From: Bradyrhizobium sp. AZCC 1610
GTDB taxonomy: Bacteria > Pseudomonadota > Alphaproteobacteria > Rhizobiales > Xanthobacteraceae
NCBI RefSeq assembly: GCF_036924515.1
Contig: NZ_JAZHRR010000001.1
Span: forward strand, 7,349,001 to 7,413,000
Length of the DNA stretch: 64,000 nucleotides
Direction: 5' to 3'
The notes beneath the pieces were generated by a model. It saw nothing but the letters and a program-made list of their open reading frames with translations. It made no database searches and was not told the origin of the DNA. The position numbers were made by a program, and so were the translations under genes. Below are positions 36,130-45,667 of the stretch, piece after piece; positions within the stretch are counted from its first letter, which is position 1; every line of letters starts with the position of its first letter.

Positions 36130-39100
36130 TCACGCCGAGATGATGGATGCCAGCTCGGCCTCCAGCGCGGAGGCTGAAATCTCCATCAATTCAGAGATTT
36201 CGGTCCAGAGCAGCGCGGTTCGAACCGCCCGCTGGGGATAAAGCTTGGCCAGCACCGCCCGGTACAGCGCGAGCTGGCGGACATAGCCCCTCGGCGCCTC
36301 GTCAGGCCGGCCCGGCGGGGCATGGTTGGTCTTGAAATCGACGATCAGGACCTCGCTGTCGGTGACCACGAGGCGGTCGATCTGCCCGGATACCAGCGCC
36401 GGCCGCTCTCCCGACCGCTCCAGCCGTCCGACGATCGAGACTTCGGCCCGGCTGCCGGGGGCGAACACCGGCGCGAACCGCGCATCCGCAATCAGAGCCA
36501 GCGTGCTTTCGGCCAGCGCCTGCCGTTCCTCGTCAGTCCAGCCATCGGCATTGCGGGCCAGATAGGCCAGCGCGGCCTCGCGGCGGCGCTCGGCGGCGAT
36601 ATCGGGCAGCGATTGCAGCAGCCGGTGCACCAGCGTGCCGCGCTGCAGGGCGCGGGCGCGCTGTGTCATCGATTCGGCCGTCCGTACCGGATGACGCTCG
36701 CTGTCTGCGGGGTCTGAGGGCCGCAACAGGCTCTCCGGGGAGACCTCGGGCTGTGCTGGGGTCAGCAGCCAGGTGGGCAGCACCGTCGGCGCCGGCGGGG
36801 GCGGCGCAGCAGCGGGAGCGGCCAACGGCGCGGCCTCCTCGGGGCGCGTATAACGTTTCACCCGGCCTATGGCGGTCTCGATCTCCTGAAGCTGCAAGGT
36901 GGAGCCGGCGAGCCCCTTGGTGATCAGATCGTACCAGGACAGCAGCCGGACACTCTTCATGTTGCCGGGCAGGCAGCCGCCGACGATCAGGCGGTCTGCC
37001 GCGCGCGTCATCGCGACATAGAGCAGGCGGCGGTATTCATCCTCGGTATCCCCGATCATCGCCGCGCGGGCGGCGACGACGGCCGGGGGATCCTCGGCCT
37101 TGCGGCCGGCCCAGACCACCACACCCGGCGCATGCGGACCGGCATTGCCCTGCGGCAGGTTGATGAGTTTTAGCCGTTGCGTATCCGAGGGCGAGGTCGT
37201 GGTGTCCACCAGGAACACGACGGAAGCCTCCAGCCCCTTGGCGCCGTGCACGGTCATGACGCGGACCTCGTCGCGCGAAATTTCCATGTCGCGCTTCACC
37301 TCGAGGTCAGCCGTGCGCAGCCACGCCATAAAGCCCTGCAACGAAGCGGGCGCCTTGCGTTCGTAATTCAGCGCCAGCTCCAGAAATTCGTCCAGCGCGT
37401 CGTTCGCCTCGTGTCCGAGCCGCCGCAGGATTCGCGCGCGGCCGCCGTCGCCGCCGAGCAGCCAGGCATAGAACGCAAACGGCGTCTCGCGGGCAAAACG
37501 GCGCTCGCACTGCTCGAGCCGCCACAGCGCATCCCGCAGCCGGCCGTCGGTTGGGGCGCGCTCAGCCAGCGCCGCGCGCAACGATCCCTTGCGCTGCCAG
37601 GCGATCTTGAACAGGTCGTCATCGGATAGCCCGAACAGCGGGCTCTTCAGCGCCACCGCGAGTGCCAGATCGTCCTGCGGCAGCAAGAGCGCGTCAGCCA
37701 GGTTCATCAGGTCGATGATCGCGATATGCTCGGTCAGCTTGAGACGGTCGGCGCCAGCGACCGGGATCCCGGCGTGCTTTAGCGCCTGGATCACGGCATC
37801 GAACGCGTTGCCGCGCCGCCGTACCAGCACCAGCATGTCGCCATAGCGCAGCGGCCGGCGGTCATTCTTGCTGCCGGTCATCACACCGCTGCCGACCAGC
37901 GTCTTGATCTCGGCCTGAATGCGCCGGGCAAGCTTCACTTCGGGGCTGGTCGCGGCGACGCCGTCGAACGGCGCACGCCAGCCTTCGATGTCCTGCCGGT
38001 CGTCGGTCTCGGCGAGTTCCCAGAGGTCAATCTGGCTGGGCCCTGCGTCGGCCAGCGAGTGATGGATCGGATTGCCGATATCGACCGCGTGAATGCTGCG
38101 AAAGATATCCCGCTCGCGAAACACCTGGTCGACCGCGTGAAGGATCGCCGGCCCCGAGCGGAACGAATAGGTAAAGGACACCGGATCGAACTTCAGTCCG
38201 GCGCCCTCGAACTTCCGCTGTAACGCCCGGCGCCGCAGATCGAATTCGCGTGGGGCCGCGCCCTGAAACGAAAAGATCGACTGCTTCTCGTCGCCGACCG
38301 CAAACACCGTTCGCAGCACGCCATCGCGCGCGCCTGCGCCCGAGGTGAATTCGGAGATGATGTGCGCGACGATGTCCCATTGCCGCGGGCTGGTGTCCTG
38401 CGCCTCGTCGATCAGCACATGGTCGACGCCGCGGTCGAGCTTGTAATGCACCCAGCCCGAGGAGACGCGGTCGAGCATCTCCAATGTCTTGTCGATCAGA
38501 TCGTCATAGTCGAGCAGGCCGCGTTCCTGCTTCTCGCGGCGGTAATTGGCCGCTGCCGCTGTGGCGATATAAAGAAGCGCCTCGGTGCGGTCGCGCGCCA
38601 CCACCGCGCGGCGGCGTTCGATCAGAGGTGCGAGGCGGAGCGCTTCCTGCTCGAACAGCCGGCCATTGGCCGGGTTGTTGTCAGAGAATTTCTTCGTCAC
38701 CACCGATTTGCGGGGCGTGCGATCGGCGTCGGTGAGGAATACGCCGAGATACTCATCGACCTGGGCGGCGCCGGTGAACACCAGCGCACCGCGCAGCCGC
38801 GCCGCCTGGTCCTGATCGGTCTTGCTTCCGGTATCCAGAACCAGGGCGATGTCCTGCCATTGCGATCGCGGCAGGTTGGGTCCGTCGACGATGTCACGCT
38901 CGACATCCTCGATCCGATCGTCGGGGTTTACGCCGAGTGCCGCGGAGATCTGCGCAGCGGCGGCCTGCGCGCTGCCGGCGACGTCCGTCCAGGCCATGAA
39001 ATGATCGCGGCTGAGGCAGGCCTCGCGCACGACGTCCTTGAAGGTGACGTCGGCGGCACTCGCCATCGCCGTCATCAGCGCGCGCCCGGTGGCGCTTTCG

Positions 39101-39627
39101 GGGTTGCGCGACGCCTCGAGGAAAACCCCGAGATTGGCGCGCTCCATCATCTCGTTCTGGTCGCGGTCGTCGAGCACGGCAAACCGCGCCGGCACATTGG
39201 CCTCGAACGGGAATTGCTGCAGCAGCCGCGTGCACAGCGCGTGGATGGTCTGCACCTTCAGCCCGCCCGGTGTTTCCAGCGCGCAGGCGAACAGTTTGCG
39301 TGCCGATTTGCGCAGCCGTGCGTTGGGATGCGGAATGCCGGCCTCGCGGATCGCCGAATCCAGGGCATCGTCGTCGAGCGTCACCCAATGGCCGAGGGTG
39401 GTGAACACCCGCTCCGCCATGTTGGCGGCGGCTGCCTTGGTGAAGGTGATGCAGAGGATCTTTTCCGGCGCCACGCCGTCGAGCAGCAGCCGGATCACCC
39501 GCTGCACCAGCACATGGGTCTTGCCCGAGCCTGCGTTCGCCGAGACAAAGGCGGAAGCCGCCGGATCGGACGCGCGCGCCTGCGTCGCGCGAACGGCATC
39601 GGGAATGATGCGGGCAGCCTTCACCAT
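36130..39627 (-). CDS. addA: Double-strand break repair helicase AddA
   Basis: This 1165-residue protein is the helicase-nuclease subunit of AddAB, the alphaproteobacterial RecBCD analogue. Motif I (Walker A) is FVSANAGSGKTHVL, near residue 30, motif Ia CITFTKAAAANMAERVF, motif II VDHVLIDEAQDTSPRQW and motif VI LLYVAMTRAADRLIVGG. The C-terminal RecB-like nuclease contains VSGQIDRLVV and LIVDFKTNHAP. An Ala/Pro-rich linker separates helicase and nuclease. ATG 39627 is used because it overlaps the addB stop (ATGGTGA); the frame remains open upstream. AddAB resects DNA ends and loads RecA. Confidence 0.95.
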   Translation of the reverse strand: MVKAARIIPDAVRATQARASDPAASAFVSANAGSGKTHVLVQRVIRLLLDGVAPEKILCITFTKAAAANMAERVFTTLGHWVTLDDDALDSAIREAGIPHPNARLRKSARKLFACALETPGGLKVQTIHALCTRLLQQFPFEANVPARFAVLDDRDQNEMMERANLGVFLEASRNPESATGRALMTAMASAADVTFKDVVREACLSRDHFMAWTDVAGSAQAAAAQISAALGVNPDDRIEDVERDIVDGPNLPRSQWQDIALVLDTGSKTDQDQAARLRGALVFTGAAQVDEYLGVFLTDADRTPRKSVVTKKFSDNNPANGRLFEQEALRLAPLIERRRAVVARDRTEALLYIATAAAANYRREKQERGLLDYDDLIDKTLEMLDRVSSGWVHYKLDRGVDHVLIDEAQDTSPRQWDIVAHIISEFTSGAGARDGVLRTVFAVGDEKQSIFSFQGAAPREFDLRRRALQRKFEGAGLKFDPVSFTYSFRSGPAILHAVDQVFRERDIFRSIHAVDIGNPIHHSLADAGPSQIDLWELAETDDRQDIEGWRAPFDGVAATSPEVKLARRIQAEIKTLVGSGVMTGSKNDRRPLRYGDMLVLVRRRGNAFDAVIQALKHAGIPVAGADRLKLTEHIAIIDLMNLADALLLPQDDLALAVALKSPLFGLSDDDLFKIAWQRKGSLRAALAERAPTDGRLRDALWRLEQCERRFARETPFAFYAWLLGGDGGRARILRRLGHEANDALDEFLELALNYERKAPASLQGFMAWLRTADLEVKRDMEISRDEVRVMTVHGAKGLEASVVFLVDTTTSPSDTQRLKLINLPQGNAGPHAPGVVVWAGRKAEDPPAVVAARAAMIGDTEDEYRRLLYVAMTRAADRLIVGGCLPGNMKSVRLLSWYDLITKGLAGSTLQLQEIETAIGRVKRYTRPEEAAPLAAPAAAPPPPAPTVLPTWLLTPAQPEVSPESLLRPSDPADSERHPVRTAESMTQRARALQRGTLVHRLLQSLPDIAAERRREAALAYLARNADGWTDEERQALAESTLALIADARFAPVFAPGSRAEVSIVGRLERSGERPALVSGQIDRLVVTDSEVLIVDFKTNHAPPGRPDEAPRGYVRQLALYRAVLAKLYPQRAVRTALLWTEISELMEISASALEAELASIISA

Positions 39628-42600
39628 TCCTCGATCCCCAGGCCGCCGGCCGCCGACCATTCCTTGATGCGCGCGAGATCGTCATAGGCGCCGTAGCGGT
39701 TCGACCACATCGACAGGTTCAGCGAAGTGTAGGCCGTCTCCTCGTTCTCGAATTTGCGGATCAGCGCTTCAAGCTGCTCGCGGGCGTAATCGGCCGCCTC
39801 GTCCGGCGGTTGCGGTGTATCGTTGTTCCTGATCTTCAGCTCCAGCGACCGCTGCTCGCCGGGCGGATTGTTGCCGCTGAGCCTGACATAGACGAGTTCG
39901 CCGACGGATGAACCGGCGTGGATATTCTCAAAGCCGCCCTCGCGCAGGATCGCGGCCTCCAGCGTCAGTTGCGGCGACAGGCCCATGCGTACCTGCTTGC
40001 CGGTCGGCGGCTGGCCGGTCTTGTAATCGAGGATCGCAAAGCTGCCGTCATGGCGCTGCTCGATCCGGTCGGCGCGCGCCGACAGCGTAAAGATGCGTTC
40101 GTTGCCGAGTGGAATCTTGATCTCGCCCCTGATCTCGGCGGCAATCTTCTCGATCTCGTCGCGCCGTGCCAGCTCCCAATCGGCAAACCAGGCGGCGATG
40201 CGCTGAAACCTCGGCCACCACAGCGCCCTTGCCTCGGGACGCTCCATCAGCGGCGCGAAATATTTTTCACCGATGCCGCGCAGCACCAGCGCTGGCTGTG
40301 GGGGAAGGGCGTCGGCGAATTTCTGCGTGAATTCGCCGAGCGCGTCATGGATCGCCGAGCCGCGGTCGGCCGCCGACAGCGGCATGTCGACGGGATCGAG
40401 CGGATCGAGCCGCAGAATATATTTCGCGTAGATCGTATAGGGATCGCGCAGCCAGTCCTCGATCGCCGTGACCGACAGTTTGAGCGGCCGCGTCGCGACC
40501 GGCGGCCTCGGCGTGGGCTGCTCGATCGGCTCGACCGCGTCGGGCTGGTCCAGTTCGGCGGCGAAGCGGACGTAATTTTCACCAGTACTTTTGGCCGCGT
40601 CCCAGCGCGCTTGGCCGGCGACCGCCTCCAAGCGGTGCAGAAAGCGCGAGGCGACAGCGGGCGCGCCGCCGGCCTTGGCCGAATGGGTTAGGATCACGTC
40701 GTCCGTTCCCAATAGTTGCGCGAAATCGTGCGCGGAAAGACCGATGCGCCGCTCCGGTAGATCGAGGCCGAGTTCATGACGCATCGGCCGGCTCAGCCAG
40801 GGATCGACCCGCGGCACCGGCGGCCATACGCCTTCGACCAGCCCGCCAAGAATGACGCGATCGGATTCGGTCAACCGCGCTTCGAGTTGGCCGTAGATGT
40901 GTAAGTGAGCAGTTGCCGATTCCGGCCGCCGCACCATGCGGTCGGCATAGGCGGTCTGGAACACATCGGGGTAATCGCCGAGCTGGACCATCAGGCCGCT
41001 CGGCTTTTGCTCGGCGAGCAGTTCGTCGAACGCCGCTGACAATGCAGCGCCTTGCGCTTCCTCGAAAACGACGGCAACGCCGTTTTGATCCGACGACAGC
41101 GCGATCAGCGTTTCGCGATGGCGCTGCGCCAGTTCGGCGAAATCGAACGGTTTTGACGAGCCCATCACTTCAAGTGGCGACAGCGCCTTCTGCAACGCCC
41201 CGATCAGCGATTGGGCCTGGTCGAGCTCGTTATCCCTTAATTTCGCGCGCGGCTCGGAGGCGTGCAGCGAGGATGTCTCATGGCTCCGGAGCTTCCTGAG
41301 TTCGACGCGGAAACGATCGAAGTCGCGCGCTAATCCGGCTGTTCCTGCTTGCGGCCGGGTGCCGCGCAATAGCGCCAGTTCGAGGATCTCGATGGCGTGC
41401 CTGAACGCGCCGGATGCGCCGCCGAGCCGAAACAGCGGATGCTTCAGCAGCGCGAGCAAGGTCGGTGGCTCCAACCCCTTGCTGGCTGCTTCCGCGGCGA
41501 GGCGGGCGAAAATGCCGCCTGGCGTATCCATCAGCGCGTCGCCGCCGGAATCGTCGAATTCGAGATTCCAGCGTGTCAGCGCCGCCATCACCCGCCGCGC
41601 CAGCGCGCGATCCGGCGTTACCAGCGCCGCCGATTTGTTCAGGTGCCGCGCTTCGCGCATCGCCACCGCGATCGCCAGCGCCTCCATCTCCGAGTTAGGC
41701 GCCTCGACAACGGCAAGCTTCGTCATGCCGCCTGCAATCCTTAGCGAGACTTCCGGCTGGACCAGACGGTCGTGCCATTGTTCGGTCGCGCTCGACGGCC
41801 GCATCGTCTCGGACACCAGCACGTCGCGTCCCTGCGGTGCAGGCGTCCCCAGAATTTCGACATCGCCGCGTTTGATGCCGAAGCGATTCAGCAGCCCGTG
41901 CATTGCGAATTGCGGATGGTTCGAGGAGGGCTGCGTGGTGAATTTGCCCTGCGCGTCCCTGACGCCGCCGATGGTCTGCCAGGCTTCCTCGTCGAGGTCG
42001 GTGTCGAGCCCCGGCAGCACCACCGCGCCCAGCTTCAGGCCGGCCACGGCATGGAGGAATTTCGCAGTCGCCGGCATCGAACCGGTCGAACCGGTTGCTA
42101 CCACCGGTCCCTCATGATGCGCGGTCAGGCGCGCGGCTTCCGCGTCGATCAGGCGGTCGCGCCGTTCGGCGGGTTCGATCCTGCCGATTTCCTTCAGATG
42201 CTCCGGCCAGGCTTTTCGCGCGATGCGCAGGAAATCCAGCGAGTGCTGCCAATATTTGTCGAACTGGTCGGGCACCAGTTTGTCCAGCGCTTCCCAGGCG
42301 ACGCCGCGCGTCACCATGTCGTCCATCAGCCGCGCCAGATCGCCGGCCAGCGCCAGTGTCGAGGCCGGGCCACCGACCACGAGCGGCGCCGACACCGGGC
42401 TTTTCGCCCAAGCTGCAACCAGATGCGCCAGCGTCAGCCGGCGCTCCAGTTCGCCGAGCCTCGGCGGAATGTCGAGCGGCGCCACGCCGCTGAATTGTTC
42501 GGAGCCTTCCGAAAACGCCAGCTCGTCCTCGTCGATGTCGCCAAGCGCCACGATGCGCGGCAGGATCGCGGCATCCGTCTTCAATTCATCGAGAAAGATT

Positions 42601-42767
42601 TCCCGCGCCAGCCGCCCGGCGCGCCGGGTCGGCAGATAGAGCGTCGCCGTTGCGAGATTGAGAGGATCCCTGCGCGCCTCGAATCCCTCGACCAGCCGGC
42701 CGTCGACCAGCGCCGCGATGACGGTGCGCAGGAACGGCACGGAGACGGGAACGCTGAAAACGTGCAT
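39621..42767 (-). CDS. addB: Double-strand break repair protein AddB
   Basis: This 1048-residue partner of AddA has a UvrD-like N-terminal domain without a functional Walker A (LATATLYLPTRRAGRLAREIF) and a C-terminal RecB-type nuclease (FAILDYKTGQPPTGKQVRMGLSPQLTLEAAIL). It also contains DTDLDEEAWQTIGG. The alphaproteobacterial AddB family lacks the iron-sulfur Cys cluster of Bacillus AddB, and I see none here. It precedes addA and shares its stop with that gene's start. The neighbouring upstream gene in some rhizobia (tsaE/murU) is not in this window. Confidence 0.93.
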   Translation of the reverse strand: MHVFSVPVSVPFLRTVIAALVDGRLVEGFEARRDPLNLATATLYLPTRRAGRLAREIFLDELKTDAAILPRIVALGDIDEDELAFSEGSEQFSGVAPLDIPPRLGELERRLTLAHLVAAWAKSPVSAPLVVGGPASTLALAGDLARLMDDMVTRGVAWEALDKLVPDQFDKYWQHSLDFLRIARKAWPEHLKEIGRIEPAERRDRLIDAEAARLTAHHEGPVVATGSTGSMPATAKFLHAVAGLKLGAVVLPGLDTDLDEEAWQTIGGVRDAQGKFTTQPSSNHPQFAMHGLLNRFGIKRGDVEILGTPAPQGRDVLVSETMRPSSATEQWHDRLVQPEVSLRIAGGMTKLAVVEAPNSEMEALAIAVAMREARHLNKSAALVTPDRALARRVMAALTRWNLEFDDSGGDALMDTPGGIFARLAAEAASKGLEPPTLLALLKHPLFRLGGASGAFRHAIEILELALLRGTRPQAGTAGLARDFDRFRVELRKLRSHETSSLHASEPRAKLRDNELDQAQSLIGALQKALSPLEVMGSSKPFDFAELAQRHRETLIALSSDQNGVAVVFEEAQGAALSAAFDELLAEQKPSGLMVQLGDYPDVFQTAYADRMVRRPESATAHLHIYGQLEARLTESDRVILGGLVEGVWPPVPRVDPWLSRPMRHELGLDLPERRIGLSAHDFAQLLGTDDVILTHSAKAGGAPAVASRFLHRLEAVAGQARWDAAKSTGENYVRFAAELDQPDAVEPIEQPTPRPPVATRPLKLSVTAIEDWLRDPYTIYAKYILRLDPLDPVDMPLSAADRGSAIHDALGEFTQKFADALPPQPALVLRGIGEKYFAPLMERPEARALWWPRFQRIAAWFADWELARRDEIEKIAAEIRGEIKIPLGNERIFTLSARADRIEQRHDGSFAILDYKTGQPPTGKQVRMGLSPQLTLEAAILREGGFENIHAGSSVGELVYVRLSGNNPPGEQRSLELKIRNNDTPQPPDEAADYAREQLEALIRKFENEETAYTSLNLSMWSNRYGAYDDLARIKEWSAAGGLGIEEW

Positions 42768-43010
42768 GGGTTTCCTGATTCGAGGTCAGGCGCAATATAG
42801 GGAGGTAATAAGGGAAGGTCATGGGCGAGAGCGAGGATGCCCACCTCTCCGTCGTCCCGGCTAAGCTGCGTAGGTTGAGCAAACGTCGTCCATGAAACGG
42901 TGCGCCTGCGCGAGGCGCAGATCGGCCGGCGTTGCGAAGTCCTGTGCAGCGCACCCATCGAATATGCTTCGCTTGGCGACTACTCCTATCTCGCCATCAC
43001 AAAACAAAAA

Positions 43011-43030
43011 TGCCCGGTCTTGACCGGGCA
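43011..43030 (-). terminator. Terminator of the small exported protein gene
   Basis: TGCCCGGTC and GACCGGGCA form a 9-bp stem with a 2-base core in a larger AAAATGCCC/GGGCATTTT framework. On the minus strand the stem is followed by TTTTTGTTTTG. It lies 24 bp after the stop at 43054. Confidence 0.8.
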
Positions 43031-43053
43031 TTTTCTTGTCTGGCGAGCGCTGC

Positions 43054-43434
43054 TCAATACAGCGGGAACTGGGTCGGCTGGCCGCCCAAATCTGACGGCG
43101 GGTTGAGCGGCTGGCGGTCGATCGGCCGGTTCAGGTTTTCGCGCGCGAACGTTGGGTACCCGTACGGCGATGGAAACGCGTAGTCCTGGAACTTGCGATC
43201 GCCCGGCAGCACTTCCGTGCCGGCATCGAGCCACGAGCGCGTGGTGACGTAAACGCGGGTGCGCGGACCCTGCTGGTATGAGCGGTTGGGACCGTTCGTC
43301 CCGTAATAGGGGCGGCCGTCCCGGTCGTATTGCTGCCTGGACTGAGCGCTGGCGGAGGTTGTACCGGCAGCGACGAGGGCGGCCGCAGCAAGCAACATCG
43401 CGAGCTTGCTCGCAGCGGGGAATTTTCGGGTCAT
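43054..43434 (-). CDS. Small exported hypothetical protein (126 aa)
   Basis: The product begins with a signal peptide, MTRKFPAASKLAMLLAAAAL, ending near a SASA/Q cleavage site. The mature part is Tyr/Arg/Gly-rich (QYDRDGRPYYGTNGPNRSYQQGP) and continues with RTRVYVTTRSWLDAGTEVLPGDRKFQDYAFP. No domain is recognised. The ATG at 43434 has GAGGA 6 bases upstream. Periplasmic or outer-membrane location is likely. It is convergent with nothing nearby and has its own terminator (43011-43030), consistent with a single-gene transcript. Confidence 0.65.
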   Translation of the reverse strand: MTRKFPAASKLAMLLAAAALVAAGTTSASAQSRQQYDRDGRPYYGTNGPNRSYQQGPRTRVYVTTRSWLDAGTEVLPGDRKFQDYAFPSPYGYPTFARENLNRPIDRQPLNPPSDLGGQPTQFPLY

Positions 43435-43654
43435 TGCATCCTCGTCATTGTCCGCCCTTGCGGGGGCTGGCCGATCGCCAAATCTGATTGCCGGCATTGT
43501 AGCCATGGTGGGACCCTCGTCGCTAGGTCAATTGCGCCACACCGTGCTGCAATAATGCCGTGCGAAGCGAAAAAGTTTCATGAAAACCAGTGTCTTGGCC
43601 GGTTGTTGCCACAATTACGTAGGCCAGCGAAAAATCAGCCCGGTAAAACCGGAG

Positions 43655-44458
43655 TCACAACGCGCCGCGCAGGCGCGGGTTATCGGCACCCGTCACCCAA
43701 TCCGCTGACAAGACCGGCGCGCCCGATGTCGCGCAATCGCTGCGCCTGACTTCGGCATGGGCGAACAATTCCGTCAGTTTTGTATCGCTTCCGGCCGTCA
43801 GCAGGATCAGCCGGTTCAGCACGCAGCCGATCGCCGTGCGGCGGGCCGGCAAATCCTCGCCCAGGCATGACCAGCCGGAGAGACGGAATTTCGGCTCGTC
43901 GACGTGCTTGAAAAATCGGAGGCAGGAGCGGGCGGCCTCGGTGCCGCCGACCCGGCGAAACAGGGTCACGGCGCCGAACTTGCTGTCGATGATGCCTGCC
44001 GCCTCCAACTCGCGCGGGCCTGCCGGGTCCATCCTTGCGGCAAGGTAGCCGGCCGCCGAGCCGACCTGATCGATTTCTTCACCTGGACGATAGATTTCGA
44101 GTTCGGCGACCGGCGTGCCGCCGATGCCGCTCCAGCGGAACACGTCCTTGCGACCGCCCTCCGGATGCCGAAAAACCTCGTAAGTCTCTGTCTTACCTGG
44201 AAAAATGAGCTGGCCTACCGCGAGCGCGGGCGTGATGCGTCCGGCCTGGCTCCAGGTTTTGGGCGACGTCTCCATCGCCGTAACATCGGGTAAATGCTGC
44301 CATAGCGCGATACCGCAAACGGCCATCAGCGCCAGCGTCATCAGATAGGCGCAGAGCCGTGCCAGCGTGCCGCAGACCTCGTCCACGAAGCTTGCCAGTA
44401 CTGGCCGGATGCTCAGCGTATAGTAGGAATTGGCCGAACCGGCCGGAAACGAATGCAT
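43655..44458 (-). CDS. Hypothetical membrane-anchored protein (about 267 aa)
   Basis: One membrane helix near residues 36-55 (CAYLMTLALMAVCGIALWQHL) is followed by a large periplasmic or extracytoplasmic domain. Recognisable phrases are TETYEVFRHPEGGRKDVFRW, RPGEEIDQVGSAAGYLAARM, RVGGTEAARSCLRFFKHVDEPKF and SGWSCLGEDLPARRTAIGCVLNRLILL. No family can be named. Several Cys residues in the C-terminal half could form disulfides. The start is uncertain: ATG 44458 is assumed, with TTG 44482 as an alternative. It is divergent from asd. Confidence 0.65.
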   Translation of the reverse strand: MHSFPAGSANSYYTLSIRPVLASFVDEVCGTLARLCAYLMTLALMAVCGIALWQHLPDVTAMETSPKTWSQAGRITPALAVGQLIFPGKTETYEVFRHPEGGRKDVFRWSGIGGTPVAELEIYRPGEEIDQVGSAAGYLAARMDPAGPRELEAAGIIDSKFGAVTLFRRVGGTEAARSCLRFFKHVDEPKFRLSGWSCLGEDLPARRTAIGCVLNRLILLTAGSDTKLTELFAHAEVRRSDCATSGAPVLSADWVTGADNPRLRGAL

Positions 44459-44575
44459 CAAACGCCCAAACACAGCCGTCAAACGTTGTCATATCGGCGT
44501 TTCTCGCATAGAAGCGCTGCCTTCTCCCTTTCCGCTTGACGCGGCAGGGCGGCATTTTTCCTCGGAGAGTGAACG

Positions 44576-45610
44576 ATGGGTTACAAAGTCGCTGTCGTCG
44601 GTGCGACCGGCAATGTCGGGCGCGAAATGCTCAACATTCTCGACGAGCGCAAATTCCCCGCCGACGAGGTCGTGGTGCTGGCCTCGCGCCGCAGCGTCGG
44701 CGTCGAAGTGTCCTATGGCGACCGCACCCTGAAGGTCAAAGCGCTCGAGCACTACGACTTCTCCGATGTCGATATCTGCCTGATGTCGGCCGGCGGCGCG
44801 GTGTCGAAGGAATGGTCGCCGAAGATCGGCGCCGCCGGGGCGGTTGTGATCGACAATTCGTCGGCCTGGCGGATGGACCCGGACGTGCCGCTGATCGTGC
44901 CGGAAGTGAACGCGGACGCGGTCGGTGGTTTCGCGAAGAAGAACATCATCGCCAATCCGAACTGCTCGACCGCGCAGCTCGTGGTGGCGCTGAAGCCGCT
45001 GCATGACAAGGCGACCATCAAGCGCGTCGTGGTCGCAACCTATCAATCGGTCTCGGGCGCCGGCAAGGATGCGATGGACGAACTGTTTTCGCAGACCAAG
45101 GCCGTCTACACCAACAGCGAGCTCATCAACAAGAAATTCCCGAAGCGTATCGCCTTCAACGTCATCCCCGAGATCGACGTGTTCATGGAGGACGGCTACA
45201 CCAAGGAAGAGTGGAAGATGATGATGGAGACCAAGAAGATTCTTGATCCCAAAATCAGGCTGACCGCGACCTGCGTGCGGGTGCCGGTGTTCGTCGGCCA
45301 CTCCGAGGCGGTCAACATCGAATTCGAGAATCCGATCACCGCCGATGAAGCGCGCAACATCCTGCGCAACGCGCCGGGTTGCCTCGTCATCGACAAGCAT
45401 GAGCCCGGCGGCTACGTCACGCCGTATGAGGCGGCAGGCGAAGACGCGACCTATATCAGCCGCATCCGCGAGGACAACACCGTCGAGAACGGCCTGTCGC
45501 TGTGGTGCGTGTCGGACAATCTGCGCAAAGGCGCTGCGCTGAATGCGATCCAGATCGCCGAATGCCTGATCAACCGCAAGCTGATCAGCGCGAAGAAGAA
45601 GGCGGCGTAA
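44576..45610 (+). CDS. asd: Aspartate-semialdehyde dehydrogenase
   Basis: The 344-residue NADPH-dependent enzyme reduces beta-aspartyl phosphate to aspartate semialdehyde, the branch point for lysine/DAP, threonine and methionine. The nucleotide loop is VAVVGATGNVGREMLNIL, the catalytic Cys (C130) is in IIANPNCSTAQLVVAL, and the base His is in FVGHSEAVNIEF. SVSGAGKDAMDELFSQ matches the gram-negative type. It begins 21 bp downstream of the divergent hypothetical gene's neighbourhood and ends facing carbonic anhydrase across an inverted hairpin. Confidence 0.95.
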   Translation: MGYKVAVVGATGNVGREMLNILDERKFPADEVVVLASRRSVGVEVSYGDRTLKVKALEHYDFSDVDICLMSAGGAVSKEWSPKIGAAGAVVIDNSSAWRMDPDVPLIVPEVNADAVGGFAKKNIIANPNCSTAQLVVALKPLHDKATIKRVVVATYQSVSGAGKDAMDELFSQTKAVYTNSELINKKFPKRIAFNVIPEIDVFMEDGYTKEEWKMMMETKKILDPKIRLTATCVRVPVFVGHSEAVNIEFENPITADEARNILRNAPGCLVIDKHEPGGYVTPYEAAGEDATYISRIREDNTVENGLSLWCVSDNLRKGAALNAIQIAECLINRKLISAKKKAA

Positions 45611-45629
45611 GCTTGGCGAATAGGGAGTA

Positions 45630-45667
45630 GCGAATAGCGAGTGGATTCATTCTTATTCGCTATTCGC
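45630..45667. terminator. Hairpin between convergent asd and carbonic anhydrase genes
   Basis: GCGAATAGCGA and TCGCTATTCGC are perfectly complementary 11-base arms with a 16-base loop, followed and preceded by short A/T runs. It overlaps the end of the carbonic anhydrase gene and lies 20 bp after the asd stop, so it may terminate both transcripts. A GGGAGTAGCGAATAGC duplication makes it look like a dispersed repeat as well. Confidence 0.6.

Noticed and set aside
38362..39687. Long plus-strand open frame opposite addA.
   Set aside because: Antisense to a gene with clear helicase motifs; Arg/His/Gly-rich composition is typical of a shadow frame.
43655..44555. The hypothetical membrane gene next to asd as part of a defence or toxin system.
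   Set aside because: No toxin, antitoxin, nuclease or helicase motif is seen in it or its neighbours; no evidence beyond an unknown domain.
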